A stretch of 64,000 bases of DNA from Gimibacter soli (GTDB lineage: Bacteria > Pseudomonadota > Alphaproteobacteria > Sphingomonadales > Kordiimonadaceae): the NCBI RefSeq assembly GCF_028463845.1, contig NZ_CP116805.1:1054001-1118000 (forward strand), in the 5' to 3' direction. Below the pieces are notes generated by a model. That model saw nothing but the letters and a program-made list of their open reading frames with translations. It searched no databases and had not been told where the DNA came from. The position numbers and the translations under genes were made by a program. Numbering within the stretch: the stretch's first letter is position 1; the number at the start of each line of letters is the position of its first letter. Positions 25,891 through 34,249 of this stretch are shown here, piece after piece.

Positions 25891-27147
25891 ATGCTCGGGA
25901 CCCTGACCCAGGCGGCAGCAGCACGCCGCATCCTGGATGAAGTGGACAACCGCACGGACGCGCTCATTGGCGTGCTCACGGACTGGTCGGCAATCAACAG
26001 CGGCAGCCGCAACCTCTATGGCCTTCTGCGGATGGAAAAGGCCATTGTGGCGCATGCGGCAACGCTTGGCGCCGAGGTTTCCTATGTGGACCTGCCGGAC
26101 ACCGAAATGGTGGAAAGCAATGGTCGGGTGGCGAATGTGCCAAACGGTCGGGCGATCCGGCTGATCAAACGCGGCACCGCCAATCGCCGCGTGCTGCTGA
26201 CCGGCCATACAGACACGGTTTTCCCCGAAAACAGCGCTTTCCAGAAAGCCGAATTCCTGAGCGAAACGCACCTCAACGGCCCCGGCGTGGCCGATATGAA
26301 GGGCGGCATTCTTGTGATGTTGTCGGCGCTGGAAGCCTTTGAAAAATCCCCTTACGCAAACCAGCTGGGCTGGGAAGTGCTGCTTTCTCCTGACGAGGAA
26401 ACCGGGTCGCTCGCAAGCGCCGGCCTTCTCGCCGAACGTGCCCGCACCGCGCATATCGGCCTCACTTACGAGCCCGCCCTTGCCGATGGCACGCTCGCCG
26501 GGGAGCGCAAGGGCAACGGCAATTATACGCTGGTGGTTGAGGGGCGCGCCGCCCATGCCGGTCGTGATTTCGACAAGGGCCGCAACGCGGTGGTGGCGCT
26601 TGCCAGCCTGATCGGGGAATTCGCGGACCTCACGGGTGGTCGCCCCGGCATCACGGTCAATCCGGCGGTCATCACCGGTGGTACGGCCACCAATGTGGTG
26701 CCGGACCATGCCCAGTGCCGCATCAATGTGCGCCTCGCCCGGCCTGAAGACGCCGAGTGGCTCGAGGACCGGTTCGATGAAATCCTTGGCCTCTGGAACG
26801 CCCGTGAAGGCTACCGGGTGCATCTGCACGGCGGCATCAATCGCCCGCCTAAAATCCTTACCCCCGCCAATCTGGCGCTGATGGAGCTGATCCGCGACTG
26901 CGGCGCCGATCTTGGTTTCGAGGTCAGATATGTGCCGACCGGCGGCTGCTGCGAGGGGAACAATCTGGCCGCTGCGGGCCTGCCGAACGTGGACACGCTC
27001 GGTGTGCGCGGCGGCAATATCCACAGCGCCGACGAATATATGCTGACCGACAGCCTGCCCGAACGCATCCGGCTGTCGGCACTCATTCTGATGGCCATCG
27101 CCGACGGGCGGCTTGATGGCTATATCGAGCGAGGCGCCGGCGGCTAA
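25891..27147 (+). CDS. M20-family metallohydrolase (CPG2/ArgE-like)
   Basis: A 418-residue zinc-dependent amidohydrolase of the M20 family. Motifs are LLTGHTDTVFPENSAFQKAE (first zinc His and Asp), GPGVADMKGG (bridging Asp), and LSPDEETGSLASAG (general-base Glu and zinc Glu), then the dimerisation domain. I chose the ATG at 25891, with GGGAGAGGAATTTC just before; an ATG at 25873 is possible. It has no signal peptide. It precedes astA by 32 nt on the same strand in an ast cluster that has no AstE. I infer it could remove succinate from succinylglutamate in AstE's place, but carboxypeptidase or ArgE-like roles are also open. Confidence 0.85.
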   Translation: MLGTLTQAAAARRILDEVDNRTDALIGVLTDWSAINSGSRNLYGLLRMEKAIVAHAATLGAEVSYVDLPDTEMVESNGRVANVPNGRAIRLIKRGTANRRVLLTGHTDTVFPENSAFQKAEFLSETHLNGPGVADMKGGILVMLSALEAFEKSPYANQLGWEVLLSPDEETGSLASAGLLAERARTAHIGLTYEPALADGTLAGERKGNGNYTLVVEGRAAHAGRDFDKGRNAVVALASLIGEFADLTGGRPGITVNPAVITGGTATNVVPDHAQCRINVRLARPEDAEWLEDRFDEILGLWNAREGYRVHLHGGINRPPKILTPANLALMELIRDCGADLGFEVRYVPTGGCCEGNNLAAAGLPNVDTLGVRGGNIHSADEYMLTDSLPERIRLSALILMAIADGRLDGYIERGAGG

Positions 27148-27179
27148 CGACCGGCGCCCAATATGAAGGGGAGAAGGGA

Positions 27180-28232
27180 ATGATCGTTGTCAGACCGGCA
27201 GCGCCAGGGGATATCGACGGCCTGATGGCCCTCGCGAGCAAAGCAGGGACGGGGCTGACGACGCTGCCGCCCCATGCCCCGACGCTGGAAGGCAAGATTG
27301 CCGATTCGATCATGGCGTTCAGCCACCCGACAGGGCTTGGCGAACGGCTGAAATATTTCCTCGTGATGGAAGACACCGAGACCGGCGCCATCATCGGCAC
27401 CAGCGCGGTGGTGGCGGGCATCGGGCTCGACAAGCCCTTCTATTGCTACCGGCTCCTCCATATCACGCAGGCGTCGAACGACCCGGAGATGCGGATCGAT
27501 ACCGAGCTTCTGCAGCTGTCGAACGATTTTGTCGGCTGCACCGAGGTCGCGACCCTGTTCCTTGACCCCGAGCATCGCCGGCCCGGCCTTGGCAAGCTGC
27601 TCGCCAAGGCGCGCTACCTGCTGATCGCCGCACACCTTGACCGCTTCGCCGACCGGGTGTTTGCTGAAATCCGCGGCTGGGTGGACGAGAACGAGAACAG
27701 CCCTTTCTGGGAAGCCATCGGCCGTCAGTTCTTCGGCATGAGCTTCACGGAAGCCGACCGGATCAACGGGCAGGGCAACAGCCAGTTCATCGCCGACCTG
27801 ATGCCAAAGTTTCCGATCTATACCGTGCTACTGCCGGAATCGGCCAAATCGGTGATCGGTCGCCCGCACGATGGGGCGCGCCCCGCGCTGAAGCTTCTGG
27901 AACAGGAAGGCTTCCACTTCTCGGGTGCTGTCGACATTTTCGATGCGGGCCCCGAGGTCGAGGTCCACAAGCGCGGTATCTGGACGGTGCGTGCGTCCGA
28001 GCGCGGTACACTTGCCGGCTGTGTTGACGGCCAGCCGGGTGAGGGCGCCTATCTTGCCGCCAACCCCAGCCTTGAAGGCTTTCGCGCCACGCTCACCAAT
28101 GTGGTCGATACCGCAAGCGGGCTCTGGATGCCTGACGCGGCGGCGAAGGCCCTTGATCTCGCCAAGGGGGACGAGTTCATCTTCGCGCCCCTCAATCGCG
28201 GCGAGCGCAAAGTGAACAGGGAGCGGAACTGA
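27180..28232 (+). CDS. astA: arginine N-succinyltransferase
   Basis: It transfers succinyl from succinyl-CoA to the alpha-amino group of arginine, the first step of the arginine succinyltransferase (AST) pathway. 350 residues, near the E. coli length. It begins MIVVRPAAPGDIDGLMALA and has family stretches TLFLDPEHRRPGLGKLLAKA and EIRGWVDENENSPFWEAIG, with the GNAT-like fold doubled. GGGGAGAAGGGA precedes the ATG. It is followed 1 nt after its stop by astD, so they are co-transcribed with the upstream M20 gene. Confidence 0.96.
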   Translation: MIVVRPAAPGDIDGLMALASKAGTGLTTLPPHAPTLEGKIADSIMAFSHPTGLGERLKYFLVMEDTETGAIIGTSAVVAGIGLDKPFYCYRLLHITQASNDPEMRIDTELLQLSNDFVGCTEVATLFLDPEHRRPGLGKLLAKARYLLIAAHLDRFADRVFAEIRGWVDENENSPFWEAIGRQFFGMSFTEADRINGQGNSQFIADLMPKFPIYTVLLPESAKSVIGRPHDGARPALKLLEQEGFHFSGAVDIFDAGPEVEVHKRGIWTVRASERGTLAGCVDGQPGEGAYLAANPSLEGFRATLTNVVDTASGLWMPDAAAKALDLAKGDEFIFAPLNRGERKVNRERN

Positions 28233-28233
28233 C

Positions 28234-29709
28234 ATGGCACATCTTATCAACGGCAGCTGGATCGAAGGCAGCGGTACGCTTTTCACCTCGATTGATCCGT
28301 CGAACGAGGAAACGGTGTGGACGGGTTTTGCCGCGACCGAAGCCGAAGTTGCTGCTGCCGTCGCTGCGGCCCGCGACGCCCGCGACTCATGGGCCATGAC
28401 CCCGCTTGCTGACCGCATTGCCACCGCAGAACGCTATGCCGCCATCCTTACGGAAGAAAAGGCAGCGCTTGCCGAGCTGATCGCCCGCGAAGCCGGCAAG
28501 GTGCTGTGGGACGCCGAAGGCGAAGCCACAGCGATGATCAACAAGGTTGGCATTTCGGTGCGCGCCCACGAGGAACGCACCGGCACCAAGGAAGCGGTCA
28601 ACGGCCTGATCCGGTCGCGCCTGACCCACCGCCCGCACGGGGTGATGGCGGTGTTCGGGCCCTATAACTTCCCCGGTCACTTGCCGAACGGCCATATCGT
28701 GCCCGCCCTCATCGCTGGCAACACGATTGTCTTCAAGCCGAGCGAACTGACGCCAGCGGTGGCCGAGTTTATGGCCAAGGCTTGGATGAAGGCCGGCCTG
28801 CCGGACGGTGTTTTCAACCTTGTCCAGGGGGCGCGCGCCGTGGGCGAGGCGCTTGCCGGCGACCCCGGCATCGACGGGCTTCTGTTCACCGGCAGTGTGC
28901 GCGGCGGGCAGTCAATCGCCCGGACGCTTATAGACCGGCCCGAGGTCATCCAGGCGCTTGAGATGGGCGGTAACAACCCGCTCATCGTGCATGAGGTTAA
29001 TGACCTTGATGCGGCTGCGGTGCTGACCATCCTTTCGGCCTTTGTCTCCTCCGGCCAGCGCTGCACCTGTGCGCGCCGGCTGATTGTGCCGGTGGGGGAA
29101 GCGGGCGACCGTTTCCTCGCACGGTTGATCGCCGCCATGAAGGGTATCCGCGTTGGCAGCTGGTCCGACACGGCGGACGTCTTCATGGGGCCGGTTGTCA
29201 GTGCGGCAGCGGCCGACATGGTGCTGAAGGCGGAGGGCGACCTGATCGCAAAAGGTGCGAAGGCCCTTGTGGAATGCGCTGAACTGCCGCGCGGCGAGGC
29301 CTTCCTGTCGCCCGGTCTTCTGGATGTGACCGATGTGAAAACCCGACCGGACGCAGAGATTTTCGGGCCGCTTCTGCAGCTCATCCGCGTGCCTGATTTC
29401 GAGGCGGCGGTGGCGGAAGCCAACAACACCCGTTTCGGTCTCGCCTCGGGCCTGATCTCGGATAGCCGCGCGCTGTTTGAAAGCTTCTATCCGCGCGCCC
29501 GTGCCGGGATCGTGAACTGGAACCAGCAGCTGACCGGTGCGGCCTCCACGGCCCCCTTCGGCGGGATCGGGCTTTCTGGCAACCACCGCCCGAGCGCCTA
29601 TTATGCTGCGGACTATGCCGCCTATCCGGTGGCGACGATGGAACAGGCCGAAGGGCGTGTGGCGGTCGCTGCCAACCCCAAGGGCCTTGTGTTTGAAAGG
29701 GCCGAATGA
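28234..29709 (+). CDS. astD: succinylglutamate-semialdehyde dehydrogenase
   Basis: It oxidises N-succinylglutamate semialdehyde to N-succinylglutamate with NAD+. 491 residues, aldehyde dehydrogenase fold: GPYNFPGHLPNGHIVPALIA, ALEMGGNNPLIVHE (AstD version of the ELGGK motif, with Glu as general base), and the catalytic Cys277 in SSGQRCTCARRL; Cys279 is next to it. The start ATG is directly after the astA stop. Its C-terminal end overlaps astB by an ATGA junction. MGGNNP is a characteristic AstD feature that separates it from other ALDHs such as MmsA in this window. Confidence 0.95.
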   Translation: MAHLINGSWIEGSGTLFTSIDPSNEETVWTGFAATEAEVAAAVAAARDARDSWAMTPLADRIATAERYAAILTEEKAALAELIAREAGKVLWDAEGEATAMINKVGISVRAHEERTGTKEAVNGLIRSRLTHRPHGVMAVFGPYNFPGHLPNGHIVPALIAGNTIVFKPSELTPAVAEFMAKAWMKAGLPDGVFNLVQGARAVGEALAGDPGIDGLLFTGSVRGGQSIARTLIDRPEVIQALEMGGNNPLIVHEVNDLDAAAVLTILSAFVSSGQRCTCARRLIVPVGEAGDRFLARLIAAMKGIRVGSWSDTADVFMGPVVSAAAADMVLKAEGDLIAKGAKALVECAELPRGEAFLSPGLLDVTDVKTRPDAEIFGPLLQLIRVPDFEAAVAEANNTRFGLASGLISDSRALFESFYPRARAGIVNWNQQLTGAASTAPFGGIGLSGNHRPSAYYAADYAAYPVATMEQAEGRVAVAANPKGLVFERAE

Positions 29710-31043
29710 TGGCGTTTACAGAAGCGAACTTTGACGGCCTCGTCGGCCTCACCCACAATTACGCAGGCCTTTCCTACGGCAATGTGGCATCGGCCAAGAA
29801 CAAGGGCGGTGTCGCGAACCCGCGGGAAGGGGCGTTGCAGGGCCTCGACAAGATGGCCCATATGAAAAGTCTTGGCCTCGTGCAGGGTATCCTGCCGCCG
29901 CACGAACGCCCGCACCTGAAAACCCTGCGCGCCTTCGGCTTCACGGGCTCGGACGCTGAAATCGTGGCGAATGCTTACCGCGCCAGCCCGATCCTGATGG
30001 CGAATGTGGCCTCCGCCGCCGCCATGTGGACGGCAAACGCCGCAACTGTTTCGCCGTCACCTGACACAACAGACGGCCGCACCCATTTCACGCCCGCGAA
30101 CCTTGCTGCCATGTTCCACCGGTCGATCGAGGCGCCGACGACCGCCCGAGTGCTGAAACGCCTGTTCCCGGAAGGGGACCGGTTTACCCACCATGAGCCG
30201 CTGATCGGCGGTACGCATCTGGGCGACGAGGGTGCTGCGAACCACAACCGCTTCTGCGCCGATCACGGCTCGGAAGGGGTGGAGCTGTTTGTCTATGGCC
30301 GCAGCGCGTTTGAAACGGCCAAGGAACTTCAGTTCCCCGGGCGGCATACGGTCGAGGCCTGCCATGTGGTCGCCACGCACCACAAGCTGAAGCCCGGCAA
30401 GGTGCTGATGGTGAAGCAGAATCCGGTGGCGATCAACGCCGGGGCCTTCCACAATGATGTGGTTGCCGTGTCGAACCGCGACGTCTTCTTCTTCCATGAT
30501 CAGGCGTTTGAGGATAGCGCGGCGCTCACCGGTGCCATCCAGAAGGCCATGGGTGATACACCCATGCATTTCGTCGAAGTTGCCTCGTCAGACGTGCCGC
30601 TTGAAGACGCGGTCAAATCCTACCTTTTCAACAGCCAGCTTGTCAGCGTGTCCGGCCGCGAGGGCATGACACTGATCCTGCCCACTGAAGTCGCCGAGAC
30701 GCCGTCGACCAAAGCCTATGTGGAAAAGCTGATCGCCTCGGGCGGGCCGATCAAACATGCCGACTATATGGACGTGCGCCAAAGCATGCGTAACGGCGGT
30801 GGCCCTGCCTGCCTGCGCCTGCGTGTTGTACTGTCGGACGCTGACCGCGCGGCCATGGGCGGTCGCGCCCTCATCGATGATGCGTTGCTCAGCGACCTTC
30901 GGGCATGGGTGAACAAACATTACCGCGACCGGCTGATGCCGGAAGACCTGGGTGACCCGAAGCTCGCCGAGGAATGCTTCGCAGCCCTCGACGAACTGAC
31001 CCAGATTCTCGATCTTGGCAGCGTTTACGACTTCCAGCTTTAA
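29706..31043 (+). CDS. astB: N-succinylarginine dihydrolase
   Basis: It hydrolyses N-succinylarginine to succinylornithine, CO2 and ammonia. 445 residues. It begins FDGLVGLTHNYAGLSYGN, a typical AstB N-terminus, and the catalytic Cys369 lies in RNGGGPACLRLRVVL, at about the position found in the family. The start overlaps the astD stop by 4 nt (ATGA), so translation is coupled. It is the last gene of the M20-astA-astD-astB run. AstC (aminotransferase) and AstE (desuccinylase) are missing, so the pathway here is incomplete unless supplied elsewhere. Confidence 0.96.
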   Translation: MMAFTEANFDGLVGLTHNYAGLSYGNVASAKNKGGVANPREGALQGLDKMAHMKSLGLVQGILPPHERPHLKTLRAFGFTGSDAEIVANAYRASPILMANVASAAAMWTANAATVSPSPDTTDGRTHFTPANLAAMFHRSIEAPTTARVLKRLFPEGDRFTHHEPLIGGTHLGDEGAANHNRFCADHGSEGVELFVYGRSAFETAKELQFPGRHTVEACHVVATHHKLKPGKVLMVKQNPVAINAGAFHNDVVAVSNRDVFFFHDQAFEDSAALTGAIQKAMGDTPMHFVEVASSDVPLEDAVKSYLFNSQLVSVSGREGMTLILPTEVAETPSTKAYVEKLIASGGPIKHADYMDVRQSMRNGGGPACLRLRVVLSDADRAAMGGRALIDDALLSDLRAWVNKHYRDRLMPEDLGDPKLAEECFAALDELTQILDLGSVYDFQL

Positions 31044-31056
31044 GCGGAGAGGCGGC

Positions 31057-31650
31057 TCAGGCGACTTCGGCGAACAGCCGACCGCCCATCGGCGACCCAA
31101 AGCCGAGATCGGCAAAATGATAAGATGCGCCTTCATCCCGCAGGAGGCGCATTTCCACCCCGGTCTTGCTCATCATGTGCGGCGGCAGGGCGCGGGAGGC
31201 ACCAATGATGAAGCGCGGCTGGCCGCTGGCGTCGGCAAGCGGCAGGTGGATCGAGCGGTAAAGGATCGCTTTCCCGCTTTTCTTGTCGTTGATCAGGACT
31301 TCATGGCTGCCGGCACACCGGAAGGTGCGCAGCGCCAGGAAATAATCCATCTCGCCTTTGGTGAGCAGGCTTTCCGGCAGATCATCAATCTTGAGGCCTG
31401 TCAGGTTGCGGCCGAAATGGGCGCTGAAGGCAGTGCCGGCCAGACGGATCTGCAGTTCGCCCGCGTCGGTCCACTCCAGCATGAAGATGTAAGGCAGATA
31501 CCGCGCGATTTTCATCGGCGTGAAAGCAGCCTTTTCGGGAATGCGACGCCCTGTAGCGGCCACGCTTTCCGCGCTGAGGTGAAGCCAAAGGTCGACGAGC
31601 GCCTTCGCTGCTTCATCCTTGCATAAGATACTCAGATCAATCGGTGTCAT
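31057..31650 (-). CDS. PAS-domain protein (PAS_5 type)
   Basis: About 197 residues resembling alphaproteobacterial PAS_5 proteins. The core reads TPMKIARYLPYIFMLEWTDAGELQIRLAGTAFSAHFGRNLTG and then RTFRCAGSHEVLINDKKSGK. No output domain, membrane span or catalytic motif is visible. It presumably senses a ligand or redox state and acts through a partner. It is convergent with astB (13 nt between stops) and divergent from msrP. The start is uncertain: ATG 31650 is preceded by GAGTTGACGG; ATG 31680 has no clear ribosome site. Confidence 0.7.
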   Translation of the reverse strand: MTPIDLSILCKDEAAKALVDLWLHLSAESVAATGRRIPEKAAFTPMKIARYLPYIFMLEWTDAGELQIRLAGTAFSAHFGRNLTGLKIDDLPESLLTKGEMDYFLALRTFRCAGSHEVLINDKKSGKAILYRSIHLPLADASGQPRFIIGASRALPPHMMSKTGVEMRLLRDEGASYHFADLGFGSPMGGRLFAEVA

Positions 31651-31802
31651 TACCGTCAACTCGGATACTACTCTAAACATAAACAGACATGCTGGGTGTT
31701 ATACGCTCCCAATCCCTCACAAAAAGTAAAAGGATTCGTTATTTGGCCTTGAGCGCCATGAAGACTAGGGTGGGGCAAGTCATCCAGTAGAGGAGCGAAG
31801 TC

Positions 31803-32753
31803 ATGTTTCGCCGGTCAAGCCCTTGGCAGGAAAAGGAAAGTGAAGTCACGCCGCAGTCGGTTTATGTGAACCGGCGGCAGATCATGGCGGGGGCTGGTGC
31901 GCTTTTTGGCCTCACGGCCCTCGGCGGTATCGCGGCATCAGCGCGTGAGACTCGCACCCTTGCCCCCCTGAAGGCGATGAAATCGGATTTTGATCCGGGC
32001 GAGGAGCTGACCCCTGAAGGCGCGGTCACCAGCTACAATAATTATTACGAGTTCGGCACCAACAAGGATGACCCGGCGGCCGAGGCCTGGCGGATGAAAG
32101 TGACGCCGTGGACCGTGAAGGTCGATGGCATGACCGACAAGCCCGGCAATTATGCGCTCGAGGATATCGTGGATTACAACGCCCTTGAGGAACGCATTTA
32201 CCGGCTGCGCTGCGTGGAGGCATGGTCGATGGTGATCCCGTGGCTGGGTGTGCCGCTTGCCCCCCTCATCCGCAAGCTGGCCCCGCAATCCGGCGCCAAA
32301 TTCGTGCGCTTTGAAACGCTTGCCGATAGAAGCCAGATGCCCGGTATCCGTTGGCCGGTGATCGACTGGCCCTATGTGGAAGGCTTGCGGATGGATGAAG
32401 CGCTGAACCCGCTCGCCTTCCTCGCAGTCGGCTTTTATGGCAAGGAACTGCCAAACCAGAACGGTGCGCCCGTGCGCCTTGTGGTGCCGTGGAAATACGG
32501 TTTCAAGTCGATCAAGTCGATCGTGCGGATCAGCTTCACAGACGATATGCCCCGCACTGCCTGGATGAAATCGGCACCGAGCGAATATGGCTTCTATTCG
32601 AATGTGAACCCGGAGGTTGACCACCCCCGCTGGAGCCAAGCGCGTGAGCGCCGCATCGGTGAATTCGGCCGCCGTGAGACCCTGATGTTCAATGGCTACG
32701 GCGAATGGGTTGCGGACCTCTATCGCGGCATGGACCTTCAGAAGAATTATTGA
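31803..32753 (+). CDS. msrP: protein-methionine-sulfoxide reductase, molybdopterin catalytic subunit
   Basis: It repairs oxidised methionines of periplasmic proteins. 316 residues. The Tat signal NRRQIMAGAGALFGLTALGGIAASA (twin Arg at 23-24, from about residue 20) directs folded export with the Mo-molybdopterin cofactor. Cys137 in YRLRCVEAWSMVIPWLGVP is the Mo ligand. VPWKYGFKSIKSIVRI and NPEVDHPRWSQARER are typical of the family. It overlaps msrQ by one base (TGATG), so they form a unit. The PAS gene is divergent. Electrons reach it through MsrQ from the quinone pool. Confidence 0.95.
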   Translation: MFRRSSPWQEKESEVTPQSVYVNRRQIMAGAGALFGLTALGGIAASARETRTLAPLKAMKSDFDPGEELTPEGAVTSYNNYYEFGTNKDDPAAEAWRMKVTPWTVKVDGMTDKPGNYALEDIVDYNALEERIYRLRCVEAWSMVIPWLGVPLAPLIRKLAPQSGAKFVRFETLADRSQMPGIRWPVIDWPYVEGLRMDEALNPLAFLAVGFYGKELPNQNGAPVRLVVPWKYGFKSIKSIVRISFTDDMPRTAWMKSAPSEYGFYSNVNPEVDHPRWSQARERRIGEFGRRETLMFNGYGEWVADLYRGMDLQKNY

Positions 32754-33391
32754 TGCCGAAAGTGCCAATGAATTTGCTGCGGTTCGGGCTTAAGCCACTG
32801 GCGTTTGTGGCCATGCTCGCCCCCTTTCTGTGGCTTGCCTACAGCTGGTACTTCGCCTTTCAGGGGCTGCCGAACGGGCTTGGGGTCAACCCGCAGGAAG
32901 CATCGAACCGCTTCACCGGCGACTGGGCCTTGCGTTTCCTGTTGCTGACGCTAGCGGTGACGCCATTTTCGAAGCTGATCAAAAGCCCGAAGCCGATCCT
33001 GTTCCGTCGCATGATCGGGCTTTATGCGCTCTTCTATGCGCTCGCGCATGTCACCAGCTATGTCTGGCTCGATCTTTATTTCGCGTGGGATGATATCTGG
33101 GCCGATATCCTGAAGCGCACTTATATCACCGTGGGGATGGCGGCACTCTTGCTCCTCATCCCGCTGGGCGTCACCAGCACGAAAGGCTGGATCCGCTGCA
33201 TGGGCAGCCGGCGCTGGCGCAAGTTGCACATGGCGGTTTACGGGATCACGCCTCTTGCCGTGATCCATTTCTTCATGATGCGAAAGGGCATCCAGATCGA
33301 GCCGCTGGTGTACGGCGCGATCTATCTGGTGCTGATGGTGCCGCGTGTGAAGGCGCGTCTTGTCACTCGCCGAAAGGCGAGTCCGGCATAA
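32753..33391 (+). CDS. msrQ: protein-methionine-sulfoxide reductase heme-binding subunit
   Basis: A 212-residue inner-membrane protein that binds b-type heme and passes electrons to MsrP. Its predicted spans include LKPLAFVAMLAPFLWLAYSW, FLLLTLAVTPFSKLI, IGLYALFYALAHVTSYVWL, VGMAALLLLIPLGVTS, and HMAVYGITPLAVIHFFMM; His residues in ALAHV, KLHMAV and VIHFF are likely heme ligands. The ATG at 32753 overlaps the msrP stop. The 3' end overlaps the convergent small secreted-protein gene by 29 nt. Confidence 0.93.
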   Translation: MPKVPMNLLRFGLKPLAFVAMLAPFLWLAYSWYFAFQGLPNGLGVNPQEASNRFTGDWALRFLLLTLAVTPFSKLIKSPKPILFRRMIGLYALFYALAHVTSYVWLDLYFAWDDIWADILKRTYITVGMAALLLLIPLGVTSTKGWIRCMGSRRWRKLHMAVYGITPLAVIHFFMMRKGIQIEPLVYGAIYLVLMVPRVKARLVTRRKASPA

Positions 33392-33725
33392 CGACTTCCA
33401 TGTTGCAGGTCTTGGCAGCTTTCATGCCTACCTCGGCCATGACCTGTGCCAAGCGCCCCATGTCCGTCATGTCAACGATGCCGCTCATCATGAATTGGGC
33501 CATGGCATTCGGATTATCTTTCAGCTCATTCGCCTTCAAGGACATCAGCGTGAAGGTTTCATAGTCCTTGGCGGACAGGCCCTTTTTCATTTCTGCGTGT
33601 GCGCAGCGGCATTTGCCAAGGTCGCGGTGTTCCTCAACGCAGGCCTGAATGAGGGCTTCCTCGTTGCTGGCAAGGGCGGCACCGGAGAAAAGCGACAGGC
33701 TGATAGCAAGGGTCAAACGGATCAT
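33363..33725 (-). CDS. small secreted hypothetical protein with five Cys
   Basis: A 120-residue protein I do not recognise. MIRLTLAISLSLFSGAALASN is a signal peptide, and the mature part starts EEALIQACVEEHRDLGKCRCAHAEMKKGL, with further Cys near the end (KTCNME). One Cys pair lies in CRC. It is helical and Met-rich after about residue 45. It is probably periplasmic. It overlaps the 3' end of msrQ by 29 nt on the opposite strand and its start overlaps the MaoC stop by 4 nt (ATGA), so it is translated from the MaoC message. A role in periplasmic redox or metal handling near msrPQ is only a guess. Confidence 0.65.
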   Translation of the reverse strand: MIRLTLAISLSLFSGAALASNEEALIQACVEEHRDLGKCRCAHAEMKKGLSAKDYETFTLMSLKANELKDNPNAMAQFMMSGIVDMTDMGRLAQVMAEVGMKAAKTCNMEVVMPDSPFGE

Positions 33726-34180
33726 GATTGTGTCGGGCGGCGCAGGATCATCATGGTTGCCGTGAAGTCCATCACCACCTCTCCTTTCTGGTTGAGCGTT
33801 TCAATAAGTGATTTTGACAGCCCGAGATTGGGCCGCGTTTCGGAGGGACGGGCATCAAGCACCGTCGTCCTCACACTCAATACTTCGCCGACCTTCACAG
33901 GCTGGCGCCACCGCAACTGCTCGACGCCCGGGCTGCCCATGCTGGCCGTCCCCCGGCCCATCAGGTTTTTCACCATCATCGACATGGTCATGGCGCAGGT
34001 ATGCCAGCCGCTGGCGCACAGCGTGCCGAAAACCGACTTCTTGGCCATTTCCTCATCCAGATGAAACGGCTGGGGATCGTACTTGGAAGCAAACTCGATC
34101 ACTTCATCACGGGTGACCTCATAAGACCCGAAGGTCTCGACACTTCCGACAACGAGGTCTTCCAGAAAGATTTTGAACAT
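33722..34180 (-). CDS. MaoC-like (R)-specific enoyl-CoA hydratase/dehydratase
   Basis: A 152-residue hot-dog-fold protein. The hydratase motif is YDPQPFHLDEEMAKKSVFG (about 34-52), with Asp and His the expected catalytic pair, then GWHTCAMTMSMMV. It likely hydrates or dehydrates an acyl-CoA. AGGGAGAAGGA precedes the ATG at 34180. It is the first gene of a two-gene unit with the small secreted protein, divergent from the DUF3108 gene. Confidence 0.9.
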   Translation of the reverse strand: MFKIFLEDLVVGSVETFGSYEVTRDEVIEFASKYDPQPFHLDEEMAKKSVFGTLCASGWHTCAMTMSMMVKNLMGRGTASMGSPGVEQLRWRQPVKVGEVLSVRTTVLDARPSETRPNLGLSKSLIETLNQKGEVVMDFTATMMILRRPTQS

Positions 34181-34249
34181 TCTATCCTTCTCCCTTGAGA
34201 AGCGAGAGCGTGGCGACGCGCCCGCCTTTCGTCAAGCAAGGAAAGAAAA

